A stretch of DNA of 64,000 nt from assembly GCA_958366945.1 (NCBI GenBank), contig CATXCY010000010.1, forward strand, positions 1 through 64,000, in the 5' to 3' direction. The DNA is from Bruticola sp004554425 (GTDB lineage: Bacteria; Vulcanimicrobiota; Xenobia; Xenobiales; Xenobiaceae). The position numbers and the translations under genes are program-made. Position 1 is the stretch's first letter. The number at the start of each line of letters is the position of its first letter. Under the pieces are notes generated by a model. It did no database searches. It was not told where the DNA came from and saw only the letters and a list, made by a program, of their open reading frames with translations. This document shows, in pieces, positions 43,722-53,069 of this stretch.

Positions 43722-44672
43722 TTAGCTGGCGCAGGCACGTTGCAATCTGTCTCTAACTGCGGCCCAACTTTCTTCATTTTGTGGTGGTTGTTCTATAAGA
43801 ATGGATTGCGGCCGCAAGCTGTCCGCATACCTAAGCATACTATAAATAGATTGAGCGTATGCTTGAGGATCGTTTGGCAAACTGAGGCAGCGTACTTGTT
43901 GAGCATCAGGTATTGTCAACTTGTGCATAGCTAAAACTACCAATGGTGATGGATTGCATTTTATAAGCTCAGATAACTCGGCGCCAGATACCATTCGTGC
44001 TGGAGTGTTGGGAGCGTAATGCTTCTTCAAGGTGCCTGGAGCTTTGCTGCCTTGGCCGCAAGCAATGGGAAAACCAGCAATTTCGCTAATTACTGAAGCA
44101 CTAAGCATACCTGGACGGACAATGACTGGTTTATCCTTGGAAAAATCGACAATGGTAGATTCTACACCTACGGCACAAGGGCCGCCGTCCAGTATGTATT
44201 TAAGCTGATCGCCAAATTCTTCGCGTACGTGTTCAGCGCTGGTAGGGCTGATATGACCGAAGCGATTGGCTGAAGGGCCGATAATACCACGCCCGAACAC
44301 GGAAATAAGCTCTCTGGTTAAGGGATGAGCTGGAATCCTTATTCCTACGCTATCTTGGCCACCGGTTACTTGTGGCAATACTTCAGGGCGTTTGGGCAAA
44401 ATAAGGGTCATGGGGCCTGGCCAAAAATGTTCAGCTAATTTGCGGGCTGCTTCTGGCACCTCTCTAGCCCAAAGCTCCAATTTGTCTAAACTATCTAAGT
44501 GGACAATAGAAGGATGATCGGCTGGTCTACCTTTTAGGGCGTACACTTTGCGGATAGCTTCTATATTGGATGCATCTGCTCCTAAACCGTATACTGTTTC
44601 CGTAGGAAAAGCGACCATACCGCCTTGGGCCAACTCTTGAGCCGCTTGTTTTATAAGTTCGTTGTCAAACAT
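43722..44672 (-). CDS. tsaC: L-threonylcarbamoyladenylate synthase (Sua5 type)
   Basis: 316 aa. The YrdC domain occupies about residues 8-205: VAFPTETVYGLGADA, KGRPADHPSIVH (the KxR substrate-binding motif) and SANRFGHISPTSAEHV. The C-terminal Sua5 domain (about 230-316) makes it the long Sua5 form rather than short TsaC. The enzyme makes threonylcarbamoyl-AMP from Thr, bicarbonate and ATP for the t6A modification of tRNAs reading ANN codons. Its stop is 128 bp upstream of the DUF2760 start. Confidence 0.93.
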   Translation of the reverse strand: MFDNELIKQAAQELAQGGMVAFPTETVYGLGADASNIEAIRKVYALKGRPADHPSIVHLDSLDKLELWAREVPEAARKLAEHFWPGPMTLILPKRPEVLPQVTGGQDSVGIRIPAHPLTRELISVFGRGIIGPSANRFGHISPTSAEHVREEFGDQLKYILDGGPCAVGVESTIVDFSKDKPVIVRPGMLSASVISEIAGFPIACGQGSKAPGTLKKHYAPNTPARMVSGAELSELIKCNPSPLVVLAMHKLTIPDAQQVRCLSLPNDPQAYAQSIYSMLRYADSLRPQSILIEQPPQNEESWAAVRDRLQRACAS

Positions 44673-44726
44673 ATTTACGACTTTCTTTATTAAGGTGAAA
44701 TCTTAAGGTTGCGGCGCTACTTCGCA

Positions 44727-44763
44727 CAAAAAGAAAACCGTCCCCCCGCATGAAGGGACGGTT
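44727..44763 (-). terminator. Rho-independent terminator of zinc-ribbon gene
   Basis: AACCGTCCC/GGGACGGTT (9 bp) with a T-rich tail on the minus strand (TTTTCTTTTTG), about 70 bp past the stop of the gene at 44831. Confidence 0.82.
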
Positions 44764-44830
44764 CATCGATTTTTTGAAGTTTCGAAAGACGAAAACAACC
44801 TAAAATCAGTAGATCGTTAGCTGATTTTTT

Positions 44831-45136
44831 TTAGCGGCGGGCTCCACCGTGATTTTTGAAGCACTCCGCGCAATAAATGGGCTTATCGTTGCGAGGGCGG
44901 AAAGGTACTTTGGCGGTTTTGCCGCACTCAGCGCAAACTACTTCGAACATTTCACGAGTACCGTTAGAACGGCCTAAAGAGCCATTTTCACGCTCGCGTT
45001 TGTGGTTGCGGCGACACTCTGGGCAGCGGCGGGGATCACTGGAAAAACCTTTAGAACTGTAAAACTCTTGTTCACCGGCTGTAAAAACGAAAGTCTCGCC
45101 ACAATCACAGCAAGTTAAAGTACGATCAGAAAACAC
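44831..45136 (-). CDS. Double zinc-ribbon small protein (zf-trcl plus CxxC-x17-CxxC)
   Basis: 101 aa from GTG 45136, set by GGAGG eight nt upstream; the TTG at 45151 overlaps that site. The first half has CCDCGETFVF ... RRCPECRR, as in the probable zinc-ribbon domain, and the second VCAECGKTAKVPF ... IYCAECF, the CxxC-x17-CxxC module. Both modules co-occur in small proteins of many bacteria, likely binding nucleic acid or partner proteins; the function is unknown. It has its own promoter, a folded leader of about 230 nt, and its own terminator. Confidence 0.8.
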   Translation of the reverse strand: MFSDRTLTCCDCGETFVFTAGEQEFYSSKGFSSDPRRCPECRRNHKRERENGSLGRSNGTREMFEVVCAECGKTAKVPFRPRNDKPIYCAECFKNHGGARR

Positions 45137-45365
45137 TCTAATTTCCTCCAACAGGAAGTTGCCAACGGGAATGCGAGCTTCTCGACATACTTCCCAGGGG
45201 TCTAAACCCAGGAATCATCGGATACCAACAAATTTCGCCTGCTAAAATGCAGGTCTTACGAGTTCTCTCCGCAATGGATGATGCCCCACCCATATTTATT
45301 TTGACTAAATACAAGCAACGAAACAACCAGCATTAAGGGAAGCCGTAGCTTTTATTCCAATTCGC
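45137..45365 (-). promoter_or_regulatory. Long folded 5' leader (or small RNA) before zinc-ribbon gene
   Basis: From a predicted start near 45365 to the GTG at 45136 there are about 230 non-coding nt with several hairpins on the minus strand: an outer stem 45277-45282/45214-45219 (ATCATC/GATGAT) enclosing CCTGC/GCAGG (45238-45253), then GGGTCTAAACCC (45198-45209) within TTCC/GGAA (45191-45214), and CGAG/CTCG (45174-45184). It may be a cis-regulatory leader or an independent RNA. I cannot assign a known family. From 45401 to 45638 the sequence is A/T-rich and I see nothing. Confidence 0.45.
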
Positions 45366-45371
45366 ACCAAA

Positions 45372-45400
45372 ATTGTAGACCGCCCCTAAAAAGTAGTCAA
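45372..45400 (-). promoter_or_regulatory. Sigma-70-type promoter
   Basis: On the minus strand TTGACT (45400-45395), a 17-nt spacer, and TACAAT (45377-45372): near consensus with ideal spacing. It drives the zinc-ribbon leader. Confidence 0.75.
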
Positions 45401-45638
45401 GGAGTGAAAGTGGCGAAAGGTTAAGAAAAATTTAATTAAATTGAGCTGAATTTTGCTTATAATGCGCCTTTCTGCATGAATAAAGAGAATGAAAATGTAT
45501 ATCTCTCGAATCTACCTTTTCTAGTAAAAAAATAAAATCAATCAATAAAATATTGCACTTTGTCCTATCGCTTTATTTATGGAAAAAATCCTATAAATGT
45601 ACCAAGTAAAAAGTACTTAACCTAAAAGCAAGTATAAT

Positions 45639-47342
45639 CTATTGACTGATTAATTTGCGCAAATCCCCGTATTGTCTGATCTTAAACCAAGTTAATTCTC
45701 CGTTAAGTAAGTAACGCCAGGCTACAGCTCCCATTTTTATGAAATTAGTTGCCCAAGCTAAATAAAACGGAAATTGCCAATGACGTTTAAAAAAATCTCG
45801 TCGCTCTAGCAAGAAATTTATGAAACTTTTGGGTATGAACGATTTTGAAGCCAGACAGTATATAGCTAAATAAAAGCGATCTTCTGGACTACGAGGCCAA
45901 TCCATCGAAACACGGAACTGCTTCCAAGCTTTGTTGTTCATGCCTTCAACCTCATCGGGAGAAAGTTTGCCTTCAGCCAGTAATCTTTTGGTTATGGCTG
46001 TGCCTGGAAAATAGTTAAGTGAGTAAAAATAGACGTCGTAAGGGCGTTCTAGCTCTAACATAAACTTGGCTGTTTCTAATTTCATCTTTTCATCGGCCCA
46101 AGGGTTGTCGATAATTAGATCATAAACAGCTGATATGCCCAGTTGTTTGTTGAATTTGGAAAAGGCTAGTATATTATCGTTGCCCGGTATGCGGTTATGA
46201 ACAGCCAAACTTTCCTGCGGTGAGCCGCTTTCGATGCCTGTTTGCATTCGGACCAAGCCGGCTTTTTTTAGCTTCTCCAGAAAAGGCTGACGTAACATAG
46301 GTGGTATAAGCATACATTCAAAGGGCAAACCTATACGCTGTGGATATTTTGAGCAGAATTCGTCTACCCATGAGGGAGGGGCTGCAAAAGCTGTATCATC
46401 ATCTATTTTTACTCTAGCCAAACGGGGAAAATGCTTTTTTATATATTCAAGCTCGCCTAAAATGTGCTCTACGGAGCGTAGACGATAAAATTTTTGTTTG
46501 TCGGCCGCAAATTTTTCGCGCAGAATAGATACATAACAGTAAGAACAATTATAAGGACAGCCCCGTGAACAATAAATTCTGTATTCAGCTGTTCTCTTCC
46601 AGGGCTCTTCATTGTGAATTTTTTTATCTTCTATATAAAACTTATTGAAATCGTCTACATCTGGATAAGGCAATTCGTCCAAGTTGGCAATTAGAGGGCG
46701 CATTTCGTTTTTGTAAATTTTGTCTCCCAACTTTGCCCAAATATTGGGAATATCGCCGGTAAAATTATTGCTGTATAGAGCCTCGCATAAGTCTATAAGT
46801 GGAGCTTCTCCTTCGCCCAGACAGAGATAATCGGCGCAATCTAAAGCTCCTTCGGGGACAGCAGTAACGTGAATACCGCCCCAACATACTGGTAAATCAG
46901 AAAAGCGTTTTTTTAGTGCTTTGGTAAGCTCTTTTACCATTGGCAACAAGCTAGAAATAAAGCCTATGCCTACAAGATTGGCTTGTTTGTCGGCTATAAT
47001 TTTGAATACCAACTCTAGTTCTTGAGCTGAAGGCATTTCCAATTTGTTATTTACCCAATCGCGCAAGAAAATTAGATCCACCTGGAAACCGGCGCGGCGT
47101 AAAGCTGCTGATAAGTAGCGCAAACCGGAATTTTCAACGCTGTAAATAGCTATTAATATTACATTAAATTGTTTTGGCTCTCCGTACCAACCAGAGCGAG
47201 GTGCCCAGGGAGCATGAATTTGTTTCTGTGCCGATCCTAAAGCCGGATCGAAAAGAGCCTCTGCCGATCCTGGAGAAGCGCCGGGAGCAGTTAATTTTGA
47301 TGAAAAATTGTCATAAGTAATAGTTTTATCTGAATTTAACAT
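45639..47342 (-). CDS. B12-binding-domain radical SAM protein (1)
   Basis: 567 aa. An N-terminal cobalamin-binding-like domain (about 55-195) has a Rossmann pattern with SGLRYLSAALRRAGFQVD and LGEGEAPLIDL. The radical SAM domain follows with CSRGCPYNCSYCY, whose cluster ligands are C262, C266 and C269. A C-terminal region of about 150 residues ends in hydrophobic, aromatic sequence. Enzymes with this layout include methylases and cyclases (BchE type). It is the last gene of the radical SAM operon and overlaps its upstream neighbour by seven bp. The substrate is unknown. Confidence 0.88.
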   Translation of the reverse strand: MLNSDKTITYDNFSSKLTAPGASPGSAEALFDPALGSAQKQIHAPWAPRSGWYGEPKQFNVILIAIYSVENSGLRYLSAALRRAGFQVDLIFLRDWVNNKLEMPSAQELELVFKIIADKQANLVGIGFISSLLPMVKELTKALKKRFSDLPVCWGGIHVTAVPEGALDCADYLCLGEGEAPLIDLCEALYSNNFTGDIPNIWAKLGDKIYKNEMRPLIANLDELPYPDVDDFNKFYIEDKKIHNEEPWKRTAEYRIYCSRGCPYNCSYCYVSILREKFAADKQKFYRLRSVEHILGELEYIKKHFPRLARVKIDDDTAFAAPPSWVDEFCSKYPQRIGLPFECMLIPPMLRQPFLEKLKKAGLVRMQTGIESGSPQESLAVHNRIPGNDNILAFSKFNKQLGISAVYDLIIDNPWADEKMKLETAKFMLELERPYDVYFYSLNYFPGTAITKRLLAEGKLSPDEVEGMNNKAWKQFRVSMDWPRSPEDRFYLAIYCLASKSFIPKSFINFLLERRDFFKRHWQFPFYLAWATNFIKMGAVAWRYLLNGELTWFKIRQYGDLRKLISQ

Positions 47343-48511
47343 AGCGGACTTACCCTTTTTATTTCGTTAGCTAGATCCGAGGGAGAAGGCAGAGGCTTAG
47401 CGGAAAAACGGCGGAAATTCATGCGCAGAGCGTTAAAAAAAGCGGAGGTATTATGCAAAGTTAAAGCTATCTCCCACCAACAAGGACGCAAGCAAGCTCG
47501 ACAATTATGACGCAAATTTTTGAGATAATTTAAGTCGCGTTTTTGCTGGTACCAATTTACAAAATCGCTTTCATAGACTTTGGGCGCTTTACTGGAAGCG
47601 TCATTTTGAAAATGACACATAGAGTAAGTGCCGCTTGGGCTGATAGAAAAACTAAGGCCGCCAGTTTGGCAATCTGTTCCTGTGCCCCAATAATTGGTAT
47701 TCGTCTGTTGCGCAGTAGTAGATTTTGTGCTGTCGGCAGCTTTTAAGAAATTGACCATAGCTTTTAAATAAGGCTCAGAATTAAAAATCGGTGATTGTGG
47801 TTGCCGTTTAGCTTGTAATATGTAGTTAAGCAATTTGTTGAGAGCGGCTTCATCTTTTTCACTAAAGCGCATTGCTTCTGAATCAGCAGAACAAGCCAGA
47901 ATTTCTCCTTGATAGCTGTGTCTTTCTAAGGGAACTAAAGATAAATAAAAATTATAGGCTTTGGCTATAGCTAGCATTTGCGGAATATCTTTTATATTGC
48001 GCGTTGAAACTACACAATTTAAGATGCCAGTTCCGCCACGTTTACGAATTATTTCCGCCCAAAATTTAATTCGCTCAATTATCTTTTCCCAAATTTCTGG
48101 CTTGTGGCATATTTCACTCTGAACTTGGGGATGAGGAGTATCTAAAGAAATTGAAATGTGACGCAACCCAGCCTCGACTACTGCCATATGTAATTCCTCT
48201 GTGCCTGCTAGGGCGTTGGTCAAGACTCTAGTTTCAATTCCTCTGTCGATAAAAGCTTTGACTATTTTAGGTAAGTCTGGGCGCAGAAAAGGTTCACCAC
48301 CTCCCAGAGAAATGGCCATAGTGCCGAGGCGACGCAGATTATCGGCTGTGGATTCTATTTGCGCAATTGTAAGTTCTTCGTCTTGACGCCCTTTTTTCCA
48401 TAATCCACACATGGCACAAGTGAGGTTGCAGCGGTGAGTCAAGCCAAAATGAACATATATAGGTGTGTTGCCGTTCCAAAAAGCTTTAACAAGCGACCAA
48501 GGGTTTTTCAC
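47336..48511 (-). CDS. Radical SAM protein with C-terminal Cys-rich (SPASM-like) region
   Basis: 391 aa from GTG 48511, overlapping the upstream stop (GTGA). The radical SAM cluster motif is CNLTCAMC (C28, C32, C35), followed by SLGGGEPFLRPDL for SAM binding. The C-terminal 130 residues contain further Cys (DCQTGG, MCHF, CRACLRPCWW), suggesting an auxiliary Fe-S cluster of SPASM or twitch type. Related enzymes modify peptides or build cofactors and glycan parts. It is in the middle of the operon, translationally coupled on both sides. Confidence 0.87.
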   Translation of the reverse strand: MKNPWSLVKAFWNGNTPIYVHFGLTHRCNLTCAMCGLWKKGRQDEELTIAQIESTADNLRRLGTMAISLGGGEPFLRPDLPKIVKAFIDRGIETRVLTNALAGTEELHMAVVEAGLRHISISLDTPHPQVQSEICHKPEIWEKIIERIKFWAEIIRKRGGTGILNCVVSTRNIKDIPQMLAIAKAYNFYLSLVPLERHSYQGEILACSADSEAMRFSEKDEAALNKLLNYILQAKRQPQSPIFNSEPYLKAMVNFLKAADSTKSTTAQQTNTNYWGTGTDCQTGGLSFSISPSGTYSMCHFQNDASSKAPKVYESDFVNWYQQKRDLNYLKNLRHNCRACLRPCWWEIALTLHNTSAFFNALRMNFRRFSAKPLPSPSDLANEIKRVSPLC

Positions 48512-49965
48512 AATTTCAGGATCTCCCAGCCAGCTTTTAATTTGCGGGCCATATCATTAAAATTTTTAAGCTCTAGCAACTTGCGGAACATTTGCTTAGG
48601 GCGCAAATAAAAGCGTTTGAAAGCTTTATCGCATAGAGAGCTGAGCTCTGAGGCTGTAAAAAATTCTGTCCATACTTGAGGCTTAAAATCAGGATATGGA
48701 TTGGCCAAAAAATTCTCCCAATGTTGCGGATCGAGAATGCCTCTAGCTACACCTTGATCATAAATCAAAGTGTTAGGATAAGGAGTTAAAATTCCAAATA
48801 GAGCGTAATCAGGATCGAGAGAAATGGCAAAATCTACAGTACGATTTATTTCATCTATAGAACTGTCATGAGGACAGCCGATCATAAAGTAGCATACCGT
48901 AGTTAAACCTTCATCAGTAAGCATTTTGAAGGCCTGACGCACCTTATCTGTAGTCAGATTTTTATTTAAAGCCTTCATACCAGCATCTGTACCAGACTCA
49001 ACTCCTATATGCACTCTGGTACAACCTGCCAAACGCATAGCTTTTACGGTTTCTGGAGTTAGGCAATTGGCGCGGGCTCGAATATTCCAATTTACTTTAA
49101 TGGAGCGTTTATTTATTTCTTCACAAATAGCCAAAACGCGGTCTCGACGGACGTTAAAGGTATCGTCTACTATATATATTTCATGTACACCTAAATTGGC
49201 GCAAACTTCCATTTCATCTACTACTGACTTGGCACTTCGCCAACGCCAGGTAGTACGTCCGGGAGTGTTGCAAAAAGAACATTTGTAAGGACAGCCACGG
49301 CTGGTTAAGAGAGAAGTTGCTATAGCTTCACTACCCAAAACGTAGCTATACTTGCGGTAGTCTAGTATCTCGCGTCGAGGAAAAGGTAGTTTATCCAAAT
49401 CGTCTATGGGTGGTCGTGAACATGTTTGCACGATATTCCCTTGATTGTCTTTAAAAAATAAGCCTGCAATGTTGCGCAAGCTATTTTCTAAAGTTTGACA
49501 ATCGTAACCGTGGCTGTCGCTCCAGGAGGCTAAGTGGGCTTGCACAACTTCTGTAAAAGCTTCTTCTCCTTCAAAGGGAATGCAACCATCCAAACATTGG
49601 TATTTCATGCACTGTTGGGGAAAATCAGAAACATGCGGGCCGCCCCACCAAACCTTTACCGTTTTACCCAAATCTTTTTTTACCGACTCAGATACTTGAA
49701 TCATGTCAATTAGATCATGAGTATGACCGGTTAGGCCTACTATTTGTGGTTTATAGTCAATTATAAGTTTGCGCAATTGCTCAAGGTGAAGATGATCGGC
49801 CAAACAATCGATAAGACGTGTTTCTACCTGAGTATACTTATGGAGATGGGCTTCTATATAAAGCAAGCCTAAAGGCGGAATAGTGTTGGTTTCCGCATTT
49901 ACCGTAGTTGGCACTTCTGAGGATATACTGTTGTCACGTGGTGGATTTATTAAAAGGATTCTCAT
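48508..49965 (-). CDS. B12-binding-domain radical SAM protein (2)
   Basis: 485 aa. The N-terminal B12-binding-like domain (about 1-165) begins MRILLINPPRDNS, has PPLGLLYIEAHLHKY, and lacks a clear DxHxxG cobalamin ligand motif. The radical SAM domain has TSRGCPYKCSFCNTPG with ligands C225, C229 and C232, then EIYIVDDTFNVRRDR and VHIGVESG. This is the BchE/P-methylase-like layout. It is only distantly similar to B12 radical SAM protein (1), so the two are not a recent duplication. The downstream radical SAM gene starts within its stop. Confidence 0.88.
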   Translation of the reverse strand: MRILLINPPRDNSISSEVPTTVNAETNTIPPLGLLYIEAHLHKYTQVETRLIDCLADHLHLEQLRKLIIDYKPQIVGLTGHTHDLIDMIQVSESVKKDLGKTVKVWWGGPHVSDFPQQCMKYQCLDGCIPFEGEEAFTEVVQAHLASWSDSHGYDCQTLENSLRNIAGLFFKDNQGNIVQTCSRPPIDDLDKLPFPRREILDYRKYSYVLGSEAIATSLLTSRGCPYKCSFCNTPGRTTWRWRSAKSVVDEMEVCANLGVHEIYIVDDTFNVRRDRVLAICEEINKRSIKVNWNIRARANCLTPETVKAMRLAGCTRVHIGVESGTDAGMKALNKNLTTDKVRQAFKMLTDEGLTTVCYFMIGCPHDSSIDEINRTVDFAISLDPDYALFGILTPYPNTLIYDQGVARGILDPQHWENFLANPYPDFKPQVWTEFFTASELSSLCDKAFKRFYLRPKQMFRKLLELKNFNDMARKLKAGWEILKL

Positions 49966-50029
49966 AAGGTTGTTTTGACAGCTCTCGGACTTTTATTGCA
50001 TGTATATGCATTGATTAATTAGCGGATTG

Positions 50030-51058
50030 TTAGGAGCGCAGTTTGTTGCCCATTGCCATAACCCATTGCAAAATAGTGCGATGATTGAGAGAAAAAAGTA
50101 GGTTGTACTCAGTAAAGCAAGTAGCCGAACAACTTTGGCAAGGCAATAGCTTTTGTCTGAGTTGCTTGGCTGCTTCAGCAAAACCTAATTCTATGGCATT
50201 GGGCCCCTGTTGATCACCTATAAGCAAAGAACAAGGATAAAGGCATCCATCTGCGTCTATATTCAAATAGAACTGTCCGGCCCAACATTTTTTCCAAGCA
50301 GATCCACTGTCTGTAGAAGTGTTGTGACTGTAGTCTTTCCAATTGATAAGATGATCCAAACACTGAATGGAATTACCTATCTTGCGCCCTTTAAGTTTAG
50401 CTTCTTTCAAATATTGTAAACATTCTCGATATTCTTCGTCAGAAGGGCGCAAGGGGTTGTTCACTCCAAAATGATCGCTGTGATGCAATACTTGGAAAGT
50501 GGGAGTAAAACCATACTTTTCTGCTTCTTTTAAGATCCAGTCTACTTTGTAAATATTGTTAATGGTTAAAACTGTAATAGTCCATAAAGCAACTGGACTT
50601 TGGGAGGCAATTTCTATGGCCGCCATCGCCTTTTCATAGGAGCCAGGCTCACGGTTGGCGTCATGCGCTTCCTGAGGGCCGTCCAAAGATATGATTAAAT
50701 GATCTAACTTTTCCAAGAGCTTAGTCTTTTGGGAAATGAGATATCCGTTAGTGTCTAGGGTTGTATATAAATTATTCTCTTTGGCACAACTGACGATTTC
50801 TTCAATATCAGGACGCAACAAAGGCTCGCCGCCCCAAATGCCCAAACGCTGAATACCGCAGGCTGCCATTTCTCGAATCAGTTTTCGCATTTGCTCTGTG
50901 CTCAATTCTGGCTGACGGCGGGCTGGAATTTTGCAATAGCGACAGTGCGACTGACAAGCATTATTGGTGGCGATAGTGGCAAAAATCGGAGTTGGAGCAC
51001 CGCTTAGGCGCCCTTTTAGGACGGCTGCTCCGGCTTTAGCCATGGTAATGAATTTCAT
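50030..51058 (-). CDS. Radical SAM/SPASM-like protein
   Basis: 342 aa. The cluster motif is CQSHCRYC (C35, C39, C42), followed by LGIWGGEPLLRPD, LDTNG and ISLDGPQEAHD, all typical of the SPASM/MoaA-like branch. The C-terminal part has Cys at CWAG, GCLYPC and CQSCSATC, consistent with an auxiliary Fe-S cluster. It lies 27 bp after the DegT gene and 64 bp before B12 radical SAM (2). The substrate cannot be read from the sequence. Confidence 0.87.
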   Translation of the reverse strand: MKFITMAKAGAAVLKGRLSGAPTPIFATIATNNACQSHCRYCKIPARRQPELSTEQMRKLIREMAACGIQRLGIWGGEPLLRPDIEEIVSCAKENNLYTTLDTNGYLISQKTKLLEKLDHLIISLDGPQEAHDANREPGSYEKAMAAIEIASQSPVALWTITVLTINNIYKVDWILKEAEKYGFTPTFQVLHHSDHFGVNNPLRPSDEEYRECLQYLKEAKLKGRKIGNSIQCLDHLINWKDYSHNTSTDSGSAWKKCWAGQFYLNIDADGCLYPCSLLIGDQQGPNAIELGFAEAAKQLRQKLLPCQSCSATCFTEYNLLFSLNHRTILQWVMAMGNKLRS

Positions 51059-51085
51059 GTTGCTTTTTGTCTCTCCGTATTGTGC

Positions 51086-52885
51086 CTAGTTTTTTTGAGA
51101 GTCAGTCGACTCGACTGCCTCTGCCGGAACATGCTCACTTACGACTGCTGAGTCGGAGCTGTTGCTCTTGCTTAAAGTTGTATTTTTGCGTAAAGCTAAA
51201 ATGTTTTTGGCAACTGAAGAAGCAACTGGTCTGGCTGAAAGCGGTAGAGCCGCTGGTCGCGGAGGAGCAGTGTGTGTAGCAGCTGCTGTAGGCAACGGCG
51301 GAGCTACTGGTCGCGGAGGAGCAGCGTGTGTGGCAGCTGCTGTAGGCAACGGCGGAGTTACTGGTCGCGGAGGAGCAGCGTGGGTAGCAGCTGTTGTAGG
51401 CAACGGAGGAGCAGCTGTTCGCGAAGGAGCAGCGTGGGTAGTAGCAATAGGAGCAGCCAAGTCGGAATCAATATCGTAGGTGGCAGCTTCATCTATGACG
51501 GCGGCTCTGGCTTTGGTAAGGCTGTTATGTTTTGTCGGCTCATTTGTTTTTCTGTAGGTAACAGAGTGGGGCTTTTCGTTTTTCACTTGGGGCAGAGCAA
51601 ATTCTTTCTGCCCTCCGTAGTGAAGAATAGTGTCCAGCGAATAGCGGCACCCCTCAACTATGCGTTCTAAGTCGGCATCTTTAAGTCTAGGATAAATAGG
51701 TAAATGTAATTGCACACGGGCTAACAAGTTAGCGTTGGTCAACTTGCTAGTATAGCTAACAGAATCAGATAAAATGGAAATTTGCTGAATTGGTTTTAAA
51801 TATCCTGGAGATGTATCGATGGCATGACTGGAAAGTTGTCTAGCTAATTTTTCATTTTCAATATGGCCGATTACAAATGAATTAAAGACCGATTCGCCAT
51901 AGTCGGGATATTCAGGAATAATCAGTCCTGGTAAATCGGCTTGCTTAAAAAGCTTAATCAATTTTTTGCCATTTTGCGTACGCAGCGCGTTCTGCTCTTC
52001 AGCCCAGTCTAGCAAGCGGCGTCCCAAAGCGGCTTGTGCTGGTGAGGGCTTAAAGCTTATATCAGGAGCGTTAGTATTGACACTATCTTCAAACATGCTA
52101 TGCAAGGCATCCTTGCCTAAAAAAGACCAACCGATGCTTAGCAAAATATAAGCGCTAGCTGTAAAACCTAAAGTTGTCGTACCTGCCCACATAGCTGCGG
52201 CTTTGAATATTTGGGGATAAATAGAAGAGCTGGGAGCTATATAGGAGTCTTCCATGCGCAAGGTTGCTATTTCAGCTAAATGCTGATCTTGGAAAACGGC
52301 CATACCGCCGCCCAAGGTGGTGAAATTTTTCGTCAAGGCAAACGAGAAAATAGCCGCATCACCGAAAGAACCTGCTTTTTTGCCATTTATGGTTGCGCCA
52401 AAACCTTGGGCGCAGTCTTCAATTACAAATATGTTTTTGCTTCTAGCTATAGTAGCGAGCTCTTCTGCAGGAGCTGGACAGCCATACATATGGGTAATAA
52501 TAATAGCGGAAACGCCTTCCCAATCTTCATCTTTGATAGTTTCGGGGCCCATTACCCAGCTGCCCTGACGAATATCTACTAAGTGTGGTTGGAGGCCGGC
52601 AGCAATGATGGTGGAAGGAATAGAGTGATGGGTCCAAGCTGGGATCATCACCTTAGAATGGGGCGCTAAGTTCAGACATTGTAAAATAAGGTACAGCGCA
52701 CCTCTAGCCGAATTCATATAAATAGCTTTTTTGACGCCTATATGTTCGGCGAATTTATTTTCGAATTTTTCTACTTCGCTGTTTCTTGCCTGACTTATTT
52801 CGCTGATAAACCATTGAATGTCTGTAAAATTTAGGGCTAAGTCGAACCTAGGAATTGGCCACCCGTTTTTCAAAAAATTTGACAT
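51086..52885 (-). CDS. DegT-family aminotransferase with Pro/Ala-rich repeat tail
   Basis: 599 aa. Residues 1-420 are a DegT/DnrJ/EryC1-type PLP enzyme: MNSARGALYLILQCL (phosphate site), IEDCAQGFGA, and PLP lysine K186 in SFALTKNFTTLGGG. The catalytic domain carries an insert around 235-275 with a hydrophobic stretch. Residues 440-599 are a disordered tail with about four copies of an 18-residue unit of the type THAAPPRPVTPPLPTAA. Such a tail is unusual on this enzyme. It may tether the enzyme to a partner. It heads the radical SAM genes and follows the FAD gene by 184 bp. Confidence 0.85.
   Translation of the reverse strand: MSNFLKNGWPIPRFDLALNFTDIQWFISEISQARNSEVEKFENKFAEHIGVKKAIYMNSARGALYLILQCLNLAPHSKVMIPAWTHHSIPSTIIAAGLQPHLVDIRQGSWVMGPETIKDEDWEGVSAIIITHMYGCPAPAEELATIARSKNIFVIEDCAQGFGATINGKKAGSFGDAAIFSFALTKNFTTLGGGMAVFQDQHLAEIATLRMEDSYIAPSSSIYPQIFKAAAMWAGTTTLGFTASAYILLSIGWSFLGKDALHSMFEDSVNTNAPDISFKPSPAQAALGRRLLDWAEEQNALRTQNGKKLIKLFKQADLPGLIIPEYPDYGESVFNSFVIGHIENEKLARQLSSHAIDTSPGYLKPIQQISILSDSVSYTSKLTNANLLARVQLHLPIYPRLKDADLERIVEGCRYSLDTILHYGGQKEFALPQVKNEKPHSVTYRKTNEPTKHNSLTKARAAVIDEAATYDIDSDLAAPIATTHAAPSRTAAPPLPTTAATHAAPPRPVTPPLPTAAATHAAPPRPVAPPLPTAAATHTAPPRPAALPLSARPVASSVAKNILALRKNTTLSKSNSSDSAVVSEHVPAEAVESTDSQKN
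51241..51440 (-). repeat. 54-bp tandem repeat within the aminotransferase tail
   Basis: A CTGGTCGCGGAGGAGCAG core (plus strand) recurs at 51253, 51307, 51361 and 51415 (the last diverged), exactly 54 bp apart. It encodes the 18-residue Pro/Ala unit. Near-identity between copies suggests recent expansion. Confidence 0.92.
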
Positions 52886-53069
52886 CTTACTGCGTATTGA
52901 CTAATCCTATCCAGATCAACTCTAAGGTAGCTTCGGTCTAAGGCTGGTAGCTACCGACAGAAAAGTCAATTATCCCTTTCTGAAAATTAGATTGTCTATT
53001 TTGTGCGTTGTCAGTGAAAGCAATAAACTGAAATTTCAAGACTTATTTTCCGCTCAAATTTAGGAAATA

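Noticed and set aside
51272..51670. Two long overlapping open frames on the plus strand (51162-51479 and 51272-51670)
   Set aside because: They are antisense shadows of the 54-bp repeat and Pro-rich tail; the period is a multiple of three, so stops are missing in other frames as well.
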